From positions 372,001 through 436,000 of the forward strand of contig NZ_FOJN01000002.1 of NCBI RefSeq assembly GCF_900111805.1: DNA of 64,000 nucleotides, in the 5' to 3' direction. This DNA is from Rhodococcoides kroppenstedtii. Lineage in GTDB: Bacteria > Actinomycetota > Actinomycetes > Mycobacteriales > Mycobacteriaceae. Each line of letters starts with the position of its first letter. Positions within the stretch are counted from its first letter, which is position 1. Positions 1 to 7,967 of this stretch are shown here, in pieces. The notes under the pieces were generated by a model that was not told where the DNA came from, did not search any database, and saw only the letters and a list, made by a program, of their open reading frames with translations. The position numbers and the translations under genes were made by a program.

Positions 1-737
1 ACGGGACCGGCCCCGAGGCGGAACGGGACGATCCCGAGGGGTGGCACCGCGACATCGACCTGCTGTTGGCCGAGCGTGAGCGCGTCGCCCCGGGAATCAC
101 CGACGTGCCGGTCCCGAACACGCTGTCGGTGAGCCAACTGGTGGACCTGGTGGCCGATCCCGATCGGCTGGCCGGAACGCTGCGACGGCCGGTGCCGTTC
201 GCGCCGAACCCGTTGGCGCGCCGTGGAACCGCGTTCCACGCGTGGGTGGAGCGGCGGTTCGGGGCCACCCGCCTGCTCGACCTCGACGAGTTGCCCGGCG
301 CCGCCGACGGGGCGACCGGATCGGACGCCGATCTCGAGGGCCTCCAGCGTGCCTTCGACGCCTCGCCGTGGGCGCTGCGCAGTCCGATCGAGGTGGAGGT
401 GCCGTTCGAGACGTCGGTGGGGGGTGTGGTGCTCCGGGGCCGCATGGACGCGGTGTTCGCCGACACCGACGGCGGATTCACGGTGGTGGACTGGAAGACC
501 GGCGCCCGACCGACGCCGGCGGAGGAACGGGCGGTGGCACTGCAGCTCGCGGCCTACCGGGTGGCCTGGTCGGAGCTGGCCGGCGTGCCCCTGGACCGCG
601 TCCGGGCGGCGTTCCACTACGTCCGGTCGGGAACCACGGTGGCGCCGCAGGATCTCCCGGACGCGGACGCTCTCGCCCGACTGGTGGGCTCCGCGGCTAG
701 CGCGGACCCCGCGAGTACACCGACCACGCCTGCGTGA
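1..737 (+). CDS. adnB: AdnB-type helicase-nuclease, C-terminal part (5' truncated by window edge)
   Basis: The gene enters the window in frame from position 3 and ends at TGA 735-737, leaving about 244 C-terminal residues. This part is a PD-(D/E)XK nuclease domain: it shows the VVDWKTG core motif (near nt 484-504), an upstream acidic strand and a QLAAYR-like helix (QLQ/QxxxY type) after it. AdnB is the second subunit of the mycobacterial AdnAB helicase-nuclease, which resects double-strand breaks. The following genes (K+ channel, nudC, mrx1, uvrD2, whiB7) have the same order as downstream of M. tuberculosis Rv3201c, which supports AdnB over AdnA. The UvrD-like motor motifs lie outside the window and cannot be checked. 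Its 3' end overlaps the convergent DoxX-like gene by 41 nt. Confidence 0.88.
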   Translation, partial: GTGPEAERDDPEGWHRDIDLLLAERERVAPGITDVPVPNTLSVSQLVDLVADPDRLAGTLRRPVPFAPNPLARRGTAFHAWVERRFGATRLLDLDELPGAADGATGSDADLEGLQRAFDASPWALRSPIEVEVPFETSVGGVVLRGRMDAVFADTDGGFTVVDWKTGARPTPAEERAVALQLAAYRVAWSELAGVPLDRVRAAFHYVRSGTTVAPQDLPDADALARLVGSAASADPASTPTTPA

Positions 738-1128
738 TCAGTGGGATCTGCAACGGAAGCCGCAGCACCACACCGACTTTCTGCGCTGTCGACGTGCGGG
801 TGCTCCGCAGCCAGAGCACGGCCATGTTGACGTTGGCCGGGAACACGGCCACGAAGAACGCGGCGGCGGCCGCACCGGTCACCCGACGGGTGCGCGGCGC
901 CGCGAGCCCGGCGGCCAACGCGACCTCCGCCGCTCCCGAGACGTAGGTGTACGTCCGGGCCGATCCCGGCAGCGCCCGGGGTACCTGGGCGTCGAACGGC
1001 GCCGGAGCGACGAAGTGCAGCACGCCGGCGCCGCCGAGGAGAACGGCGAGGCGCGTCGCGGCGGCGTCGGTGCGGGAGGAACTGCGTCGGAGTCCGAGTC
1101 GGAGTCGGGGGCGGGCGCGTCGGGTCAT
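697..1128 (-). CDS. DoxX-like small integral membrane protein
   Basis: A 143-residue hydrophobic protein with about four membrane segments, for example around LAVLLGGAGVLHFVAP, VSGAAEVALAAGLA and AAAAFFVAVFPANVNMAVLW. The pattern, a helix with GxxHF followed by a GxxEVxLAxGL helix, fits the DoxX/DoxX-like family, whose members are often linked to redox or quinone functions; the exact role is unknown. The ATG at 1128 starting MTRRARPRL was chosen; an upstream GTG/ATG frame extends to 1182 but adds only a basic, low-complexity tail. The 3' end overlaps adnB tail to tail. Confidence 0.7.
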   Translation of the reverse strand: MTRRARPRLRLGLRRSSSRTDAAATRLAVLLGGAGVLHFVAPAPFDAQVPRALPGSARTYTYVSGAAEVALAAGLAAPRTRRVTGAAAAAFFVAVFPANVNMAVLWLRSTRTSTAQKVGVVLRLPLQIPLITQAWSVYSRGPR

Positions 1129-1262
1129 GCCGACGAGCCTGCCACGGGCGCAGCGGACGGGCTTCCGGTCGGTTCGGGTCACCCGGCCCTGCGCTCGGTT
1201 ACAGTCGCATCGGTCGACGCGAGCGCGCTCGACGACGCCCGAGGAGCGAGGACGACCAGACG

Positions 1263-2333
1263 ATGGCGGGACGGTTGCGTAGGCGGCTGCAGAACACCAA
1301 CGCCGCGCTCACCGATCGGCCGGACTTCGCGCTGGTCGGCGTGCTACGCATCCCGGAATTCGAGTCGAGCCCGTGGCGGGCGATCTATCGCCGCATCGTC
1401 ATCGCCCTGATCGTGCTCTTCGTCGCGGCCCTGGTGGTCTACGTCGACCGCGACGGATACGCCGACAATCAGGGCGACGACCTGTCGTTCCTCGACGCGT
1501 TCTACTACACGACGGTGTCGCTCTCGACCACGGGATACGGCGACATCGCCCCGATCACCCCGTCCGCGCGCCTGGTCAACATCCTCGTGATCACGCCGCT
1601 GCGCGTGTTCTTCCTCATCCTGCTGGTCGGCACCACCCTGGCAGTTCTCACCGAGCGTTCGCGGCAGGCGTTCAAGATTCAGCGATGGAGGCGAAACGTG
1701 CGCAACCACACGGTGGTCGTGGGCTACGGAACGAAGGGGCGGACCGCCGTCGACGCCATGCTGGGCGACGGGATCTCGGCGTCCGAAATCGTCGTCGTCG
1801 ACACCGATCAGACGGCGTTGGACGCGGCGGCCAACGTCGGTCTGGTCACGGTGTACGGCTCCGCCACCCGCAGCGACGTCCTGCGCCTGACCGGCGCGCA
1901 GTACGCGGCGTCGATCATCGTCGCGACCAACCGCGACGACACCGCCGTGCTCGTCACCTTGACCGCACGGGAGATCGCGCCCAAGGCGAAGATCGTCGCG
2001 GCGGTGCGCGAGGCGGAGAACGTCCATCTGCTGCGTCAGTCGGGTGCCGATTCGGTGGTCGTGTCGTCGGAGACGGCGGGACGCCTGCTCGGCATCGCGA
2101 CCACCACTCCGTCGGTGGTGGAGATGATGGAGGACCTCCTGACGCCGGAGGCCGGGTTCGCGATCGCCGAGCGCGAGGTCGAACGCGACGAGGTGGGCGG
2201 ATCACCGCGCCATCTGTCCGACATCGTCCTGGGCGTGGTGCGGGACGGTCGCCTGGTCCGGGTGGGTGCGCCCGAGGTCGACGCCATCGAAGCCGACGAT
2301 CGCCTGCTGTACATCCGCCGTGTGAGCGCCTGA
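1263..2333 (+). CDS. Two-TM potassium channel with TrkA-N (RCK) domain
   Basis: A 356-residue homologue of the M. tuberculosis Rv3200c type. Residues about 35-60 form TM1, followed by a pore loop with the K+ selectivity signature TTGYGD (near residues 92-97), then TM2 ending around residue 135. A cytosolic RCK/TrkA-N Rossmann domain begins with VVVGYGTKGR and ends with a TrkA-C-like segment. It should form a tetrameric ligand-gated K+ channel or K+ leak pathway in the plasma membrane. The ATG has a purine-rich ribosome site (gaggagcgagga) upstream, and TACAGT at 1200-1205 is a plausible -10 box, giving a leader of about 50 nt. Confidence 0.9.
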   Translation: MAGRLRRRLQNTNAALTDRPDFALVGVLRIPEFESSPWRAIYRRIVIALIVLFVAALVVYVDRDGYADNQGDDLSFLDAFYYTTVSLSTTGYGDIAPITPSARLVNILVITPLRVFFLILLVGTTLAVLTERSRQAFKIQRWRRNVRNHTVVVGYGTKGRTAVDAMLGDGISASEIVVVDTDQTALDAAANVGLVTVYGSATRSDVLRLTGAQYAASIIVATNRDDTAVLVTLTAREIAPKAKIVAAVREAENVHLLRQSGADSVVVSSETAGRLLGIATTTPSVVEMMEDLLTPEAGFAIAEREVERDEVGGSPRHLSDIVLGVVRDGRLVRVGAPEVDAIEADDRLLYIRRVSA

Positions 2334-2382
2334 TCGGCGCCTCGCTCGGGGCGGCGCGGCGGGCGGCCGGGTGACGGCTCGC

Positions 2383-2388
2383 TAGGGT
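2383..2388 (+). promoter_or_regulatory. -10 box for a probably leaderless nudC transcript
   Basis: TAGGGT lies 6 nt before the GTG start of nudC, with no ribosome-binding site between. This spacing puts the transcription start at or next to the start codon. No clear -35 box is visible. Confidence 0.5.
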
Positions 2389-2394
2389 CGTGAG

Positions 2395-3294
2395 GTGTCC
2401 TTCGCACTCGTCACCGAGCCCATGCTGTCGCGGTCCCCGCTCGATCGGGCGGAAGAACTCCGCAAGGACTCCGACGCGTTGACGGCGGGATGGCCGACGG
2501 CGTCGGTGCTGCGCGTCGACCCGGTCGGCCGGGTCCCCGTCGCCGACGGGGCCGTGGCCATGATCCCGGCGACGGACGTCGCCGACGCACCGCCGACCGA
2601 CGCCGTGTTCCTCGGCAGGGCCGAGGGTCGGCATCTGTGGGCGGTTCCGGTCGAGTCGCTCGGGGGCGAGACCACCGACCTGCGGTCCTTCGGAGACGTG
2701 CTGACCGAGTCCTCCGCCGGTGTCGTCGTCACGGCGGTCGCCCTGCTGAACTGGCATCGCAGCGCCCGCTTCAGTGCGCGGGACGGCTCGCCGACGAGAC
2801 TGTCGGCCGCCGGGTGGTCCCGAGTGTCGGAGGCCACCGGGCACGAGGAGTGGCCGAGGTCGGATCCCGCGATCATCGTGCTGGTCCACGACGGCGCCGA
2901 TCGGGTACTGCTCGCGCGACAGCCGACGTGGCCCGAGCGACGGATGTCCGTTCTCGCCGGGTTCGTCGAAGCGGGGGAGTCGCTCGAGACGTGCGTGGTG
3001 CGCGAGGTGCGCGAAGAGGTCGGTCTGGGCGTCACCGACATCGACTACCTCGGAAGTCAGCCCTGGCCGTTTCCGCGGTCCATCATGATCGGTTTCGCGG
3101 CGCGAGCGGATCCGGACGCGTCGCTCGCCTTCACCGACGGCGAAATCGCCGAGGCACGGTGGTTCCACCGCAGCGAGGTCGAGTCCGCGCTGGCCGCCGG
3201 TGACTGGGCGGCCTCGACGTCGGCGCCCTTGCTCCTGCCCGGATCGATCTCCATCGCGCGCGCGATGCTGGAATCGTGGGTCGCCCGCCACTGA
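2395..3294 (+). CDS. nudC: NAD(H) pyrophosphatase NudC (Nudix hydrolase)
   Basis: A 299-residue NudC. The Nudix box GFVEAGES...REVREEVG lies at about residues 189-211 and is followed at about 221 by SQPWPFP, the signature that separates NADH pyrophosphatases from other Nudix enzymes. It cleaves NAD(H) to NMN(H) plus AMP and can act on NAD-capped RNA in some bacteria. The N-terminal part matches the NudC N domain. The segment that is a four-cysteine zinc ribbon in E. coli NudC (around WHRSARFSARDGSPT) has no cysteines here. GTG is the start, directly after a TAGGGT box. In M. tuberculosis the orthologue Rv3199c has the same neighbours. Confidence 0.92.
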   Translation: MSFALVTEPMLSRSPLDRAEELRKDSDALTAGWPTASVLRVDPVGRVPVADGAVAMIPATDVADAPPTDAVFLGRAEGRHLWAVPVESLGGETTDLRSFGDVLTESSAGVVVTAVALLNWHRSARFSARDGSPTRLSAAGWSRVSEATGHEEWPRSDPAIIVLVHDGADRVLLARQPTWPERRMSVLAGFVEAGESLETCVVREVREEVGLGVTDIDYLGSQPWPFPRSIMIGFAARADPDASLAFTDGEIAEARWFHRSEVESALAAGDWAASTSAPLLLPGSISIARAMLESWVARH

Positions 3295-3328
3295 TGCTTC
3301 CGGGCAGGGCGAGCCGGCGGCCTGGACC

Positions 3329-3595
3329 TCAGGCGATGCCGAGTGCCTTCCGCACCTGTGCCAGGGACGGGTTGGTGGCCGTCGTGCCGTCCGCGTACTT
3401 CACCGTCGGCACGACGTGGTTGCCGCCGTTCACACTGCCGACGAACTCCGCCGATGCCGGATCGGCTTCGATGTCGATCTCGGTGTAGGCGATGCCGTTC
3501 TCGTCGAGCTGGGTCTTGAGCCGGCGGCAGTAGCCGCACCACGACGTCGAGTACATGGTCAGAGCCGGTGCGTGCGAAGTGTCTGCTGTGGTCAC
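3329..3595 (-). CDS. mrx1: Mycoredoxin 1 (glutaredoxin-fold, mycothiol-dependent)
   Basis: An 88-residue thioredoxin-fold protein with active site C20-G-Y-C23 near the N-terminus and the cis-Pro segment TVVPT-like (VVPTVKYADG). The CGYC motif and length match mycoredoxin-1 (M. tuberculosis Rv3198A), which reduces mixed disulphides between mycothiol and proteins in the cytosol. It is convergent with nudC (34 nt apart) and its 5' end faces uvrD2, about 108 nt away, so it has its own promoter in that gap. Confidence 0.92.
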   Translation of the reverse strand: MTTADTSHAPALTMYSTSWCGYCRRLKTQLDENGIAYTEIDIEADPASAEFVGSVNGGNHVVPTVKYADGTTATNPSLAQVRKALGIA

Positions 3596-3703
3596 GTTCG
3601 GTCAACGCGCGGCCGTGCCCGGATTGTTCCGTCCTGCGTGACCGGTGTCCCGAGCTCCGACGGTGCCCGGGTTCCTGTCGGAGGGGGCTGACATGATGGC
3701 CGG

Positions 3704-5821
3704 GTGACCGCAACCGACGCCGTGGAAGGACTCGACCCCGAGCAGTCGGCTGCCGTACTGGCCCCCCGCGGCCCCGTGTGCGTGCTCGCCGGCGCCGGAA
3801 CGGGCAAGACTCGGACCATCACCCGCCGGATCGCCCATCTGGTGTCGGGTGGCCACGTCAAACCGAGCCAGGTGCTGGCGGTCACGTTCACCGCCCGCGC
3901 GGCCGGGGAGATGCGTGAGCGCCTGCGTCTGCTGGGCATCGCGAACGACGGCGGCCAGGTGCAGGCGCGGACGTTCCACGCTGCGGCCATGCGTCAGCTC
4001 AAGTACTTCTGGCCGCAGGTCGTGGGCACCACGGAGTGGCGGTTGCTCGACCGCAAGTTCGGCGTGGTCGGCCAGGCGGCGTCGGCCGCCGGAGCCTCGA
4101 CCTCGACGGACAGCATCCGGGACCTCGCCGGGGAGATCGAGTGGGCCAAGGCCTCCCTGGTCGCCCCGCAGGACTACGCCGCCACGGTGGCGCGGTTGCG
4201 CCGGGACACGCCGACGGACGCGGACCGGGTGGCCGCGGTGTACGAGGGGTACGAGCAGCTCAAGAACCGGGATCCCGACGCCGTTCTGCTCGATTTCGAC
4301 GATCTCCTGCTGCACACCGCGGCCGCGCTCGAGACCAGCCCGGCGGTGGCACAGGAGTTCCGCGAGCGCTACCGCTGCTTCGTGGTCGACGAATACCAGG
4401 ACGTCACGCCGCTGCAGCAGCGCGTGCTCGATGCATGGGTGGGCGAGCGGGACGATCTCACGGTGGTCGGTGACGCGAACCAGACCATCTACTCCTTCAC
4501 CGGGGCCACCCCGAAGTACCTCCTGGACTTCTCCCGTCGCTTCCCGGAGGCCACCGTGGTCCGGCTCGAGCGGGACTACCGCTCCACGCCCCAGGTTGTC
4601 GAACTGGCCAATCAGGTCATCGGGGCCGCGCGTGGCCGTATCGCCGGCACCCGCCTGCAACTGGTGGGTCAGCGTCCGACGGGGCCGGCGCCGACGTTCG
4701 TCGAATACGACGACGAGGTGTCGGAGGCCGCCGGTGTCGCGCGGACCGTGCAGCGCTTGATTCGTGACGGTGTGCGGCCGTCCGAGATCGCGGTGCTCTA
4801 TCGCATCAACGCCCAGTCCGAGGCGCACGAGCAGGCGTTGACCGATCTCGAGATCCCGTACCAGGTGCGGGGAGGTGAGAGCTTCTTCCAGCGTGCGGAC
4901 GTGCGCTCGGCCGTGACGGCCATTCGGTCCGCGGCGGCGCGTGACGACCTTCCGGAGGACGCGCGTCGGGGGCCGGGCATGGTGCGCTTCGTCGAGGCCG
5001 TGCTGGCCCCGCAGGGGCTGACGGCCACCGAGCCCACCGGCGCGCAGGCGCGCGAGAAGTGGGCGGCGCTGCGGGCGCTCGTCTCGTTGACGACCGATCT
5101 TCTCGAGCAGGTGCCGGAGTTGGACCTCGACGGCTTGCTCGCCGAGCTGCGCACGCGGGCCGAGGCGCGGCACCCACCGACCGTGGAGGGCGTGACCCTG
5201 GCGTCGCTGCACGCGGCGAAGGGGCTCGAGTGGGACGCCGTCTTCCTGGTGGGGTTGGTCGACGGGACCTTGCCGATCAGTCACGCTCTCGGGGACAGCT
5301 CGTCGGCGCCGGACGAGGCCGCGGTCGAGGAGGAGCGGCGTCTGCTGTACGTCGGGGTGACCCGGGCCCGTGTCCATATGGAGCTGTCGTGGGCTCTCGC
5401 ACGCAACGAGGGTGGGCGCAAGTCCCGTCGCCGGTCGCGCTTCCTGGTCGACCTGGTGCCCGAGTCGTCGCCGGCCTCCCGCATCGCCGCGCCGGCGCCC
5501 ACCCGTAAGCGGCCGGTCTGTCGGGTCTGCGGCTCGCCGGTGATCGGGACCGTGGCCACCATGCTGGGTCGGTGCGAGAAGTGTCCGTCGGACGTGGACG
5601 TTCCCCTGCTCGAAGCGCTACGGGAGTGGCGGTCGGCCACGTCGAAGACGTTGAAGGTGCCCGCGTACGTCGTGTTCAGTGACAACACCCTGACGGCCAT
5701 CGCCGAGCAGCGTCCGCGCGACGACCGATCCCTCGTGGCCATCCCGGGCATCGGCGCGAAGAAGTTGGAGCGGTTCGGGGCCGACGTCCTCGCGATCGTC
5801 GGGGAGCGGGCGACCCGCTGA
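3704..5821 (+). CDS. uvrD2: Superfamily 1 DNA helicase UvrD2 with HRDC domain
   Basis: A 705-residue SF1A helicase. Visible motifs are Walker A GAGTGKT (30-36), motif II VVDEYQD (about 228), QTIYSFTGA (motif III), a conserved YRS segment (motif IV), and [22 protein letters not shown] motif V ([18 protein letters not shown]) followed by [11 protein letters not shown] (motif VI). At about residues 606-630 there is a tetracysteine cluster (CRVC...CEKC), then a C-terminal HRDC domain, the architecture described for mycobacterial UvrD2. It unwinds DNA in repair and is essential in M. tuberculosis. GTG start; CATGAT at 3692-3697 sits 6 nt upstream and could make the mRNA leaderless. The last 24 nt, including the stop, are duplicated just downstream. 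Confidence 0.95.
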   Translation: MTATDAVEGLDPEQSAAVLAPRGPVCVLAGAGTGKTRTITRRIAHLVSGGHVKPSQVLAVTFTARAAGEMRERLRLLGIANDGGQVQARTFHAAAMRQLKYFWPQVVGTTEWRLLDRKFGVVGQAASAAGASTSTDSIRDLAGEIEWAKASLVAPQDYAATVARLRRDTPTDADRVAAVYEGYEQLKNRDPDAVLLDFDDLLLHTAAALETSPAVAQEFRERYRCFVVDEYQDVTPLQQRVLDAWVGERDDLTVVGDANQTIYSFTGATPKYLLDFSRRFPEATVVRLERDYRSTPQVVELANQVIGAARGRIAGTRLQLVGQRPTGPAPTFVEYDDEVSEAAGVARTVQRLIRDGVRPSEIAVLYRINAQSEAHEQALTDLEIPYQVRGGESFFQRADVRSAVTAIRSAAARDDLPEDARRGPGMVRFVEAVLAPQGLTATEPTGAQAREKWAALRALVSLTTDLLEQVPELDLDGLLAELRTRAEARHPPTVEGVTLASLHAAKGLEWDAVFLVGLVDGTLPISHALGDSSSAPDEAAVEEERRLLYVGVTRARVHMELSWALARNEGGRKSRRRSRFLVDLVPESSPASRIAAPAPTRKRPVCRVCGSPVIGTVATMLGRCEKCPSDVDVPLLEALREWRSATSKTLKVPAYVVFSDNTLTAIAEQRPRDDRSLVAIPGIGAKKLERFGADVLAIVGERATR

Positions 5822-5853
5822 TCGGTGCGGTCGGGGAGCGGGCGACCCGCTGA
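5798..5853 (+). repeat. 24-nt direct duplication of the uvrD2 3' end, each copy a hairpin
   Basis: The 24 nt at 5798-5821 (the end of uvrD2 plus its TGA) recur exactly at 5830-5853, 8 nt later. Each copy contains the small palindrome AGCGGG-CGA-CCCGCT. The second copy lies between uvrD2 and the whiB7 promoter. It looks like a recent tandem duplication and might work as a doubled, U-less terminator. Confidence 0.85.
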
Positions 5854-5872
5854 CCGTCGTTTGCGCAGGTCG

Positions 5873-5909
5873 AAAAAGAGTTGTGCGGTTCCGCCGGCCC
5901 GTTTACTGT
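5873..5909 (+). promoter_or_regulatory. WhiB7-type promoter of whiB7 (AT-rich element, -35, -10)
   Basis: An A5 tract at 5873-5877 stands a few bases before a -35 hexamer TTGTGC (5881-5886). A 17-bp spacer then leads to -10 TACTGT (5904-5909). An AT-rich block just upstream of the -35 box is the known signature of WhiB7-activated, SigA-dependent promoters, where the AT-hook binds. The predicted start near 5916 gives a leader of about 400 nt. Confidence 0.8.
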
Positions 5910-5986
5910 CGTTCTCGTCCCGATCGCATCCGGTCGTGACTCGGCTCCGGCCGGTCGTTCAGTCGTCCTCGAGGGAGGTGTTCCCG

Positions 5987-6190
5987 GTGGAGATTCGCAC
6001 CGCATTCGCCATCACCGCGACGCGTCGCGGCGGGAACACCGCTGCCGCTGCCTACCGCGGCGGGAACACCGCCGTCGCACCCGTGGTGTCTCGCGTCGCA
6101 CCCGTGGCACTGCTGCCGCGTGGCGCTCGTGAGCGCCGGGTAGCTCCGGAATCCGTGATGACAGGACCCCTGCGGGAGTCGTCCGCCTAG
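5987..6190 (+). CDS. Upstream ORF of the whiB7 leader (67 aa)
   Basis: GTG at 5987 follows a strong ribosome site (gagggaggtg, 5971-5980) and opens a 67-codon frame ending at TAG 6188-6190. The peptide starts VEIRTAFAITATRRGGN and contains two copies of RGGNTA, encoded by a repeated 17-nt block, and a second repeated block (CGTCGCACCCGTGG). In mycobacteria, translation of a uORF controls whiB7 attenuation: ribosome stalling by antibiotics lets transcription pass a terminator. Position, size class and the downstream terminator fit that scheme. The repeats could supply alternative pairing partners. The peptide sequence itself resembles no family I know. Confidence 0.72.
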   Translation: MEIRTAFAITATRRGGNTAAAAYRGGNTAVAPVVSRVAPVALLPRGARERRVAPESVMTGPLRESSA

Positions 6191-6209
6191 GACACCCGCC
6201 CTGCCTGCC

Positions 6210-6240
6210 GGCCACGGATTCGTACCCACGATCCGTGGCC
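6210..6240 (+). terminator. Attenuator hairpin of the whiB7 leader
   Basis: A perfect 10-bp stem, GGCCACGGAT (6210-6219) with ATCCGTGGCC (6231-6240), has an 11-nt loop and is followed by TTCGTCGTTC, a weak U-rich run. It lies 20 nt after the uORF stop and 78 nt before whiB7, where the regulatory terminator is expected. Confidence 0.82.
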
Positions 6241-6317
6241 TTCGTCGTTCGAGCCTGTCTCGGCGCCGTCGCGGATCATCCCTCATCTCGTGACGGACGT
6301 CCGAACAGGAGAACGAC

Positions 6318-6635
6318 GTGACTCTCGCACTCGACACGACCCGCGCCGACCATGCGTACGAGGTCGATGCCGGGCCCGCGGCCACCGGCGGCCGCGCTTT
6401 ACCGTGCCATCGCGGCGATCCCGACCTGTGGTTCGCCGAATCTCCGGCGGCGCTCGAGCGCGCCAAGGCCTTGTGCGCCGACTGCCCGGTGCGCGCCTGG
6501 TGTCTCGAGGCCGCTCTCGAGCGCGCCGAGCCGTGGGGCGTCTGGGGCGGTGAAATCTTCGAGCAGGGCGCCGTCATCGCACGGAAGCGCGGTCGGGGCC
6601 GGCCCCGCAAGAACCCGGTGGCAACCGGCGCGTGA
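6318..6635 (+). CDS. whiB7: WhiB7 iron-sulphur redox regulator of intrinsic antibiotic resistance
   Basis: A 105-residue WhiB protein with the four [4Fe-4S] ligands C30, C53, C56 and C62, the GVWGG turn (74-78), and a C-terminal AT-hook RGRGRPRK (91-98) that distinguishes WhiB7 from other WhiB proteins. It binds SigA region 4 and AT-rich DNA upstream of -35 boxes, and induces ribosome-protection, efflux and drug-modifying genes. GTG start with an AGGAG site (6307-6311). The leader has its own WhiB7-type promoter, which implies autoactivation. It converges with the ABC1 kinase gene, 3 nt apart; the M. tuberculosis orthologue of that gene is Rv3197, next to whiB7. Confidence 0.95.
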   Translation: MTLALDTTRADHAYEVDAGPAATGGRALPCHRGDPDLWFAESPAALERAKALCADCPVRAWCLEAALERAEPWGVWGGEIFEQGAVIARKRGRGRPRKNPVATGA

Positions 6636-6638
6636 GCG

Positions 6639-7961
6639 TCAGTCCGCGAACCCGGGCATCCACTCGGTGAGGATGGCCATGTACGGGGCGGAGGCATCGA
6701 GCTGGGCGCAGATGCCCACCGAGCCCATCAGGACGCGGAAGATCACCGCGTACTGCGGAGGAAGGTTCAGAGAGCGGGCCGTGCGGAACTGAGGACCGTT
6801 GAAGTCCGCCGCGCGGCCCGCCGTCTCCTGCATCCACTTCCGGGTGAAGTGGAAGGAGTCGGTCTTGATCGGATCGGTGAACGGACGGAGGTAGTCAGCG
6901 ATCTCCTGGTCGGTCACGGTGTGGCCGGGCAGGACGAATCCGGTGTCGCGCATGAGCGCGTTCAACTCGTCGAACTCCTCGTCACGGGACAGTCGCACCA
7001 TCCGTCCGAGTTCGGGCGGGAGGCCGTTCGGCAGGGACAGGCAGGCGCCGAAGTCGATGATGCCGAGACGGCCGTCGTCGAGGAGCTTGAAGTTGCCGGG
7101 GTGGGGATCGCCGTGCAGCCGACGCACCCGCTGCGCCGATTCGAAGTGAAAGCGCGCCAGGTTCTCCCCGGCGGTGTTGCGCTGTTCGGTGGTTCCGGAG
7201 GCGACGACCCTGGACAGAGCGGTGCCGTCCATCCACTCGGTGATCACGGCTTTGGGAGCACTGGCGACGACCCGAGGAACGGCGAAGCGAGGATCGCCGT
7301 CGTAGGTGGCGGCGAAGGCGCGCTGATTCTCGCCTTCGATGCGGTAGTCGAGTTCCTCCTCGGTACGGGCCGACATCTCGTCGAGCACCGCCCGCACGTC
7401 GGTTCCGGGGGCGAGCGTGCCGAGCAGGCCGACGAAACGCGACAGGGTCTTGAGGTCGGCGCGCAGGGCGTCGTCGGCACCGGGATACTGAATCTTCACC
7501 GCGACTGCCCGGCCGTCCGACCAGGTGGCCCGGTGCACCTGACCGATACTGGCCGACGCCACCGGCTCGTCGTCGAACTCGGTGACGCGGGATCGCCACG
7601 CGGTGCCCAACTGCTGATCCAGCACGCGATGCACCGTCTTGGCCGGCATGGGCGGGGCTTCCGCCTGCAGCTTGGTCAGCGCTTCCCGGTACGGACCGGC
7701 CATCTCCTCCGGAACCGCCGCCTCCATGACGCTGAGCGCCTGGCCCAGTTTCATGGCGCCGCCCTTGAGTTCGCCGAGCACGGCGAACATCTGCTCGGCG
7801 GCCTTGGCCGTCAACTCGGCATCGATCTCCGCACGGTTGCCTCCGGCGAGCTTGCGTCCGAAGCCGAGGGCGGCGCGGCCGGCCATGCCGAGCGGAATGC
7901 TGGCGAGCTTGGCGGTTCGGGCGGAGCTGCTGCGCGGAATGTCGGGCATACGATCCATCAT
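6639..7961 (-). CDS. ABC1/AarF-family atypical kinase
   Basis: A 440-residue ABC1 (ADCK/UbiB) protein, homologue of Rv3197. It shows the KxGQ-type segment MKLGQALSVME, the A-rich substitute loop ASIGQVHRA, catalytic Lys in VAVKIQYPG, the catalytic loop HGDPHPGN (about 281-288) and IIDFGA (about 301-306). These are the family's atypical-kinase or ATPase motifs. In M. tuberculosis the gene lies beside whiB7 and has been connected with macrolide tolerance; its substrate here is unknown. It starts 6 nt after the stop of the RRE/E1-like gene, so the two are one operon. Tandem ATG codons at 7961 and 7958 and a third at 7949 are possible starts. Confidence 0.88.
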   Translation of the reverse strand: MMDRMPDIPRSSSARTAKLASIPLGMAGRAALGFGRKLAGGNRAEIDAELTAKAAEQMFAVLGELKGGAMKLGQALSVMEAAVPEEMAGPYREALTKLQAEAPPMPAKTVHRVLDQQLGTAWRSRVTEFDDEPVASASIGQVHRATWSDGRAVAVKIQYPGADDALRADLKTLSRFVGLLGTLAPGTDVRAVLDEMSARTEEELDYRIEGENQRAFAATYDGDPRFAVPRVVASAPKAVITEWMDGTALSRVVASGTTEQRNTAGENLARFHFESAQRVRRLHGDPHPGNFKLLDDGRLGIIDFGACLSLPNGLPPELGRMVRLSRDEEFDELNALMRDTGFVLPGHTVTDQEIADYLRPFTDPIKTDSFHFTRKWMQETAGRAADFNGPQFRTARSLNLPPQYAVIFRVLMGSVGICAQLDASAPYMAILTEWMPGFAD

Positions 7962-7967
7962 TCCGGA

